Assembly: GCA_021199595.1 (NCBI GenBank) | Contig: JAJQHT010000268.1 | Span: 1 to 15,447 of the forward strand | From: Oscillospiraceae bacterium | Lineage (GTDB): Bacteria > Bacillota > Clostridia > Oscillospirales > Oscillospiraceae | Direction: 5' to 3' | DNA: 15,447 nt | Part shown: piece after piece, positions 15,065-15,447 of the stretch | Layout: every line of letters begins with the position of its first letter | Position numbering within the stretch: position 1 is the stretch's first letter | Translations under genes and position numbers: made by a program | The notes under the pieces: generated by a model | What the model was told of the DNA's origin: nothing | Database searches by the model: none | What the model saw: only the letters and a program-made list of their open reading frames with translations

Positions 15065-15314
15065 AGTCAAAATCGCTTGTATAAGAGACGACTTGCCCCA
15101 ACTGTTTCAGCTTCATGCCCCACATCTTGTGGAAAACATGCATCCGCTCTCCGATTGTCATGACTGTTAGCAGCGGGCCGGTATCCGAAAAACAAAGATC
15201 AGGTATCTTTCTGGTCATAAGGAAACAAAAACAGCACCAAGATCCCTTCCACAAGATATATGCCGCAGACGCTGCCCGCCGTGCGCAGGCGGGATAGTCC
15301 TAGCAGATACCATT
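15065..15314. other. Non-coding stretch after the reductase gene
   Basis: No gene is supported in this 250-nt stretch between the reductase stop codon and its terminator. A minus-strand frame containing MTIGERMHVFHKMWGMKL looks protein-like, but it has no good start or family and runs on into the reductase gene on the opposite strand. A CCCGCC/GGCGGG inverted repeat (15275-15293) lacks a T-tract. It may be a relic of a lost gene or simply a long 3' untranslated region. Confidence 0.4.
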
Positions 15315-15359
15315 ATCCGGCACAGCAACCACGATTTATGGCTGCTGTGCCGGATTTTT
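15315..15359 (+). terminator. Terminator of the reductase gene
   Basis: A perfect 13-bp stem ATCCGGCACAGCA / TGCTGTGCCGGAT (15315-15327 and 15343-15355) with a 15-nt loop is followed by TTTTT. It is 250 nt downstream of the reductase stop codon. No other plus-strand gene intervenes. Confidence 0.8.
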
Positions 15360-15389
15360 CCTTAAAGTTTTCCGCAGGAATGCGCAGTC

Positions 15390-15435
15390 CATCCCCACCG
15401 GGGATGTTCAAAACGGGGTTGGGGATTTCCCCAAC
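15390..15435. repeat. Pair of short palindromes at the window edge
   Basis: Two G/C-rich palindromes stand 11 nt apart: CATCCCC-acc-GGGGATG (15390-15406) and GTTGGGGA-tt-TCCCCAAC (15418-15435). GCGCAG flanks the pair on both sides (15382-15387 and 15442-15447). They could be an operator or the edge of a small repeat element; the window ends before this can be judged. Confidence 0.45.
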
Positions 15436-15447
15436 GGGAGAGCGCAG

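Noticed and set aside
12938..15070. Long open frame of 710 codons on the minus strand opposite the reductase gene
   Set aside because: It is the antisense shadow of the GC-rich reductase gene on the plus strand, whose domains are unmistakable. The antisense product has no recognisable motifs.
14886..15254. 122-codon minus-strand frame at the end of the reductase gene
   Set aside because: Over half of it is antisense to the reductase. The rest has no good ribosome site and no family I recognise.
1..15447. CRISPR arrays, tRNA or rRNA genes, phage or integrative-element genes
   Set aside because: No regularly spaced repeats, tRNA-like cloverleaf, rRNA sequence, integrase, transposase or phage structural gene was recognised on either strand.

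Overview
The window looks like an accessory metabolic region of a Gram-positive anaerobe, probably a gut-type Clostridia (Oscillospiraceae/Lachnospiraceae-like). This is inferred from strong AGGAGG-type ribosome sites, sigma-A-type promoters with 17-bp spacers, GTG and TTG starts, moderate-to-high GC and U-tract terminators. No rRNA, tRNA, CRISPR array, transposase or integrase was seen.

Region 1 (30-5921, minus strand) is a five-gene operon read from a clear promoter at 5953-5981. Its order is: amidohydrolase-2-type enzyme (GTG start 5921), lipoprotein substrate-binding protein, double ABC ATPase, RbsC-like permease, and a second amidohydrolase resembling gamma-resorcylate/2,3-dihydroxybenzoate decarboxylases. 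A LysR regulator (6231-7169) lies upstream on the same strand, with its own promoter and a terminator before the operon. The reasonable inference is LysR-controlled uptake and decarboxylation or hydrolysis of a carboxylated, possibly aromatic, compound through a sugar-type ABC importer.

Region 2 (about 7200-8690) holds a second, different LysR gene (7694-8590), also with its own promoter. Between the two LysR genes is a gap of about 500 bp with no convincing gene, only a possible 31-codon ORF.

Region 3 (8651-11730) carries three tandem SnoaL/NTF2-like paralogues on the minus strand. The first in transcription order (10024-10671) has a single TGG-to-TGA nonsense codon at codon 42. Its start codon abuts, with essentially no intergenic DNA, a plus-strand GntP-type permease that has lost its N-terminal part and its start region. 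This is a rearrangement or deletion junction (or an assembly join) at about 10672-10676. The block is bounded by two terminators that share the stem CTGTATCA/TGATACAG.

Region 4 (11745-15447) has a LysR-type regulator with two tandem N-terminal winged-helix domains. It is divergent from a 653-aa Old Yellow Enzyme-type reductase with FMN, 4Fe-4S and FAD/NAD(P)H modules (FadH/BaiCD/BaiH/enoate reductase family), which ends at a perfect terminator. SnoaL-like proteins beside an OYE reductase recall the BaiE plus BaiCD/BaiH pairing of bile-acid 7-dehydroxylation, but no CoA ligase, CoA transferase or short-chain dehydrogenase is present. The substrate here is unknown; a steroid, phenylpropanoid or other enoate is possible.
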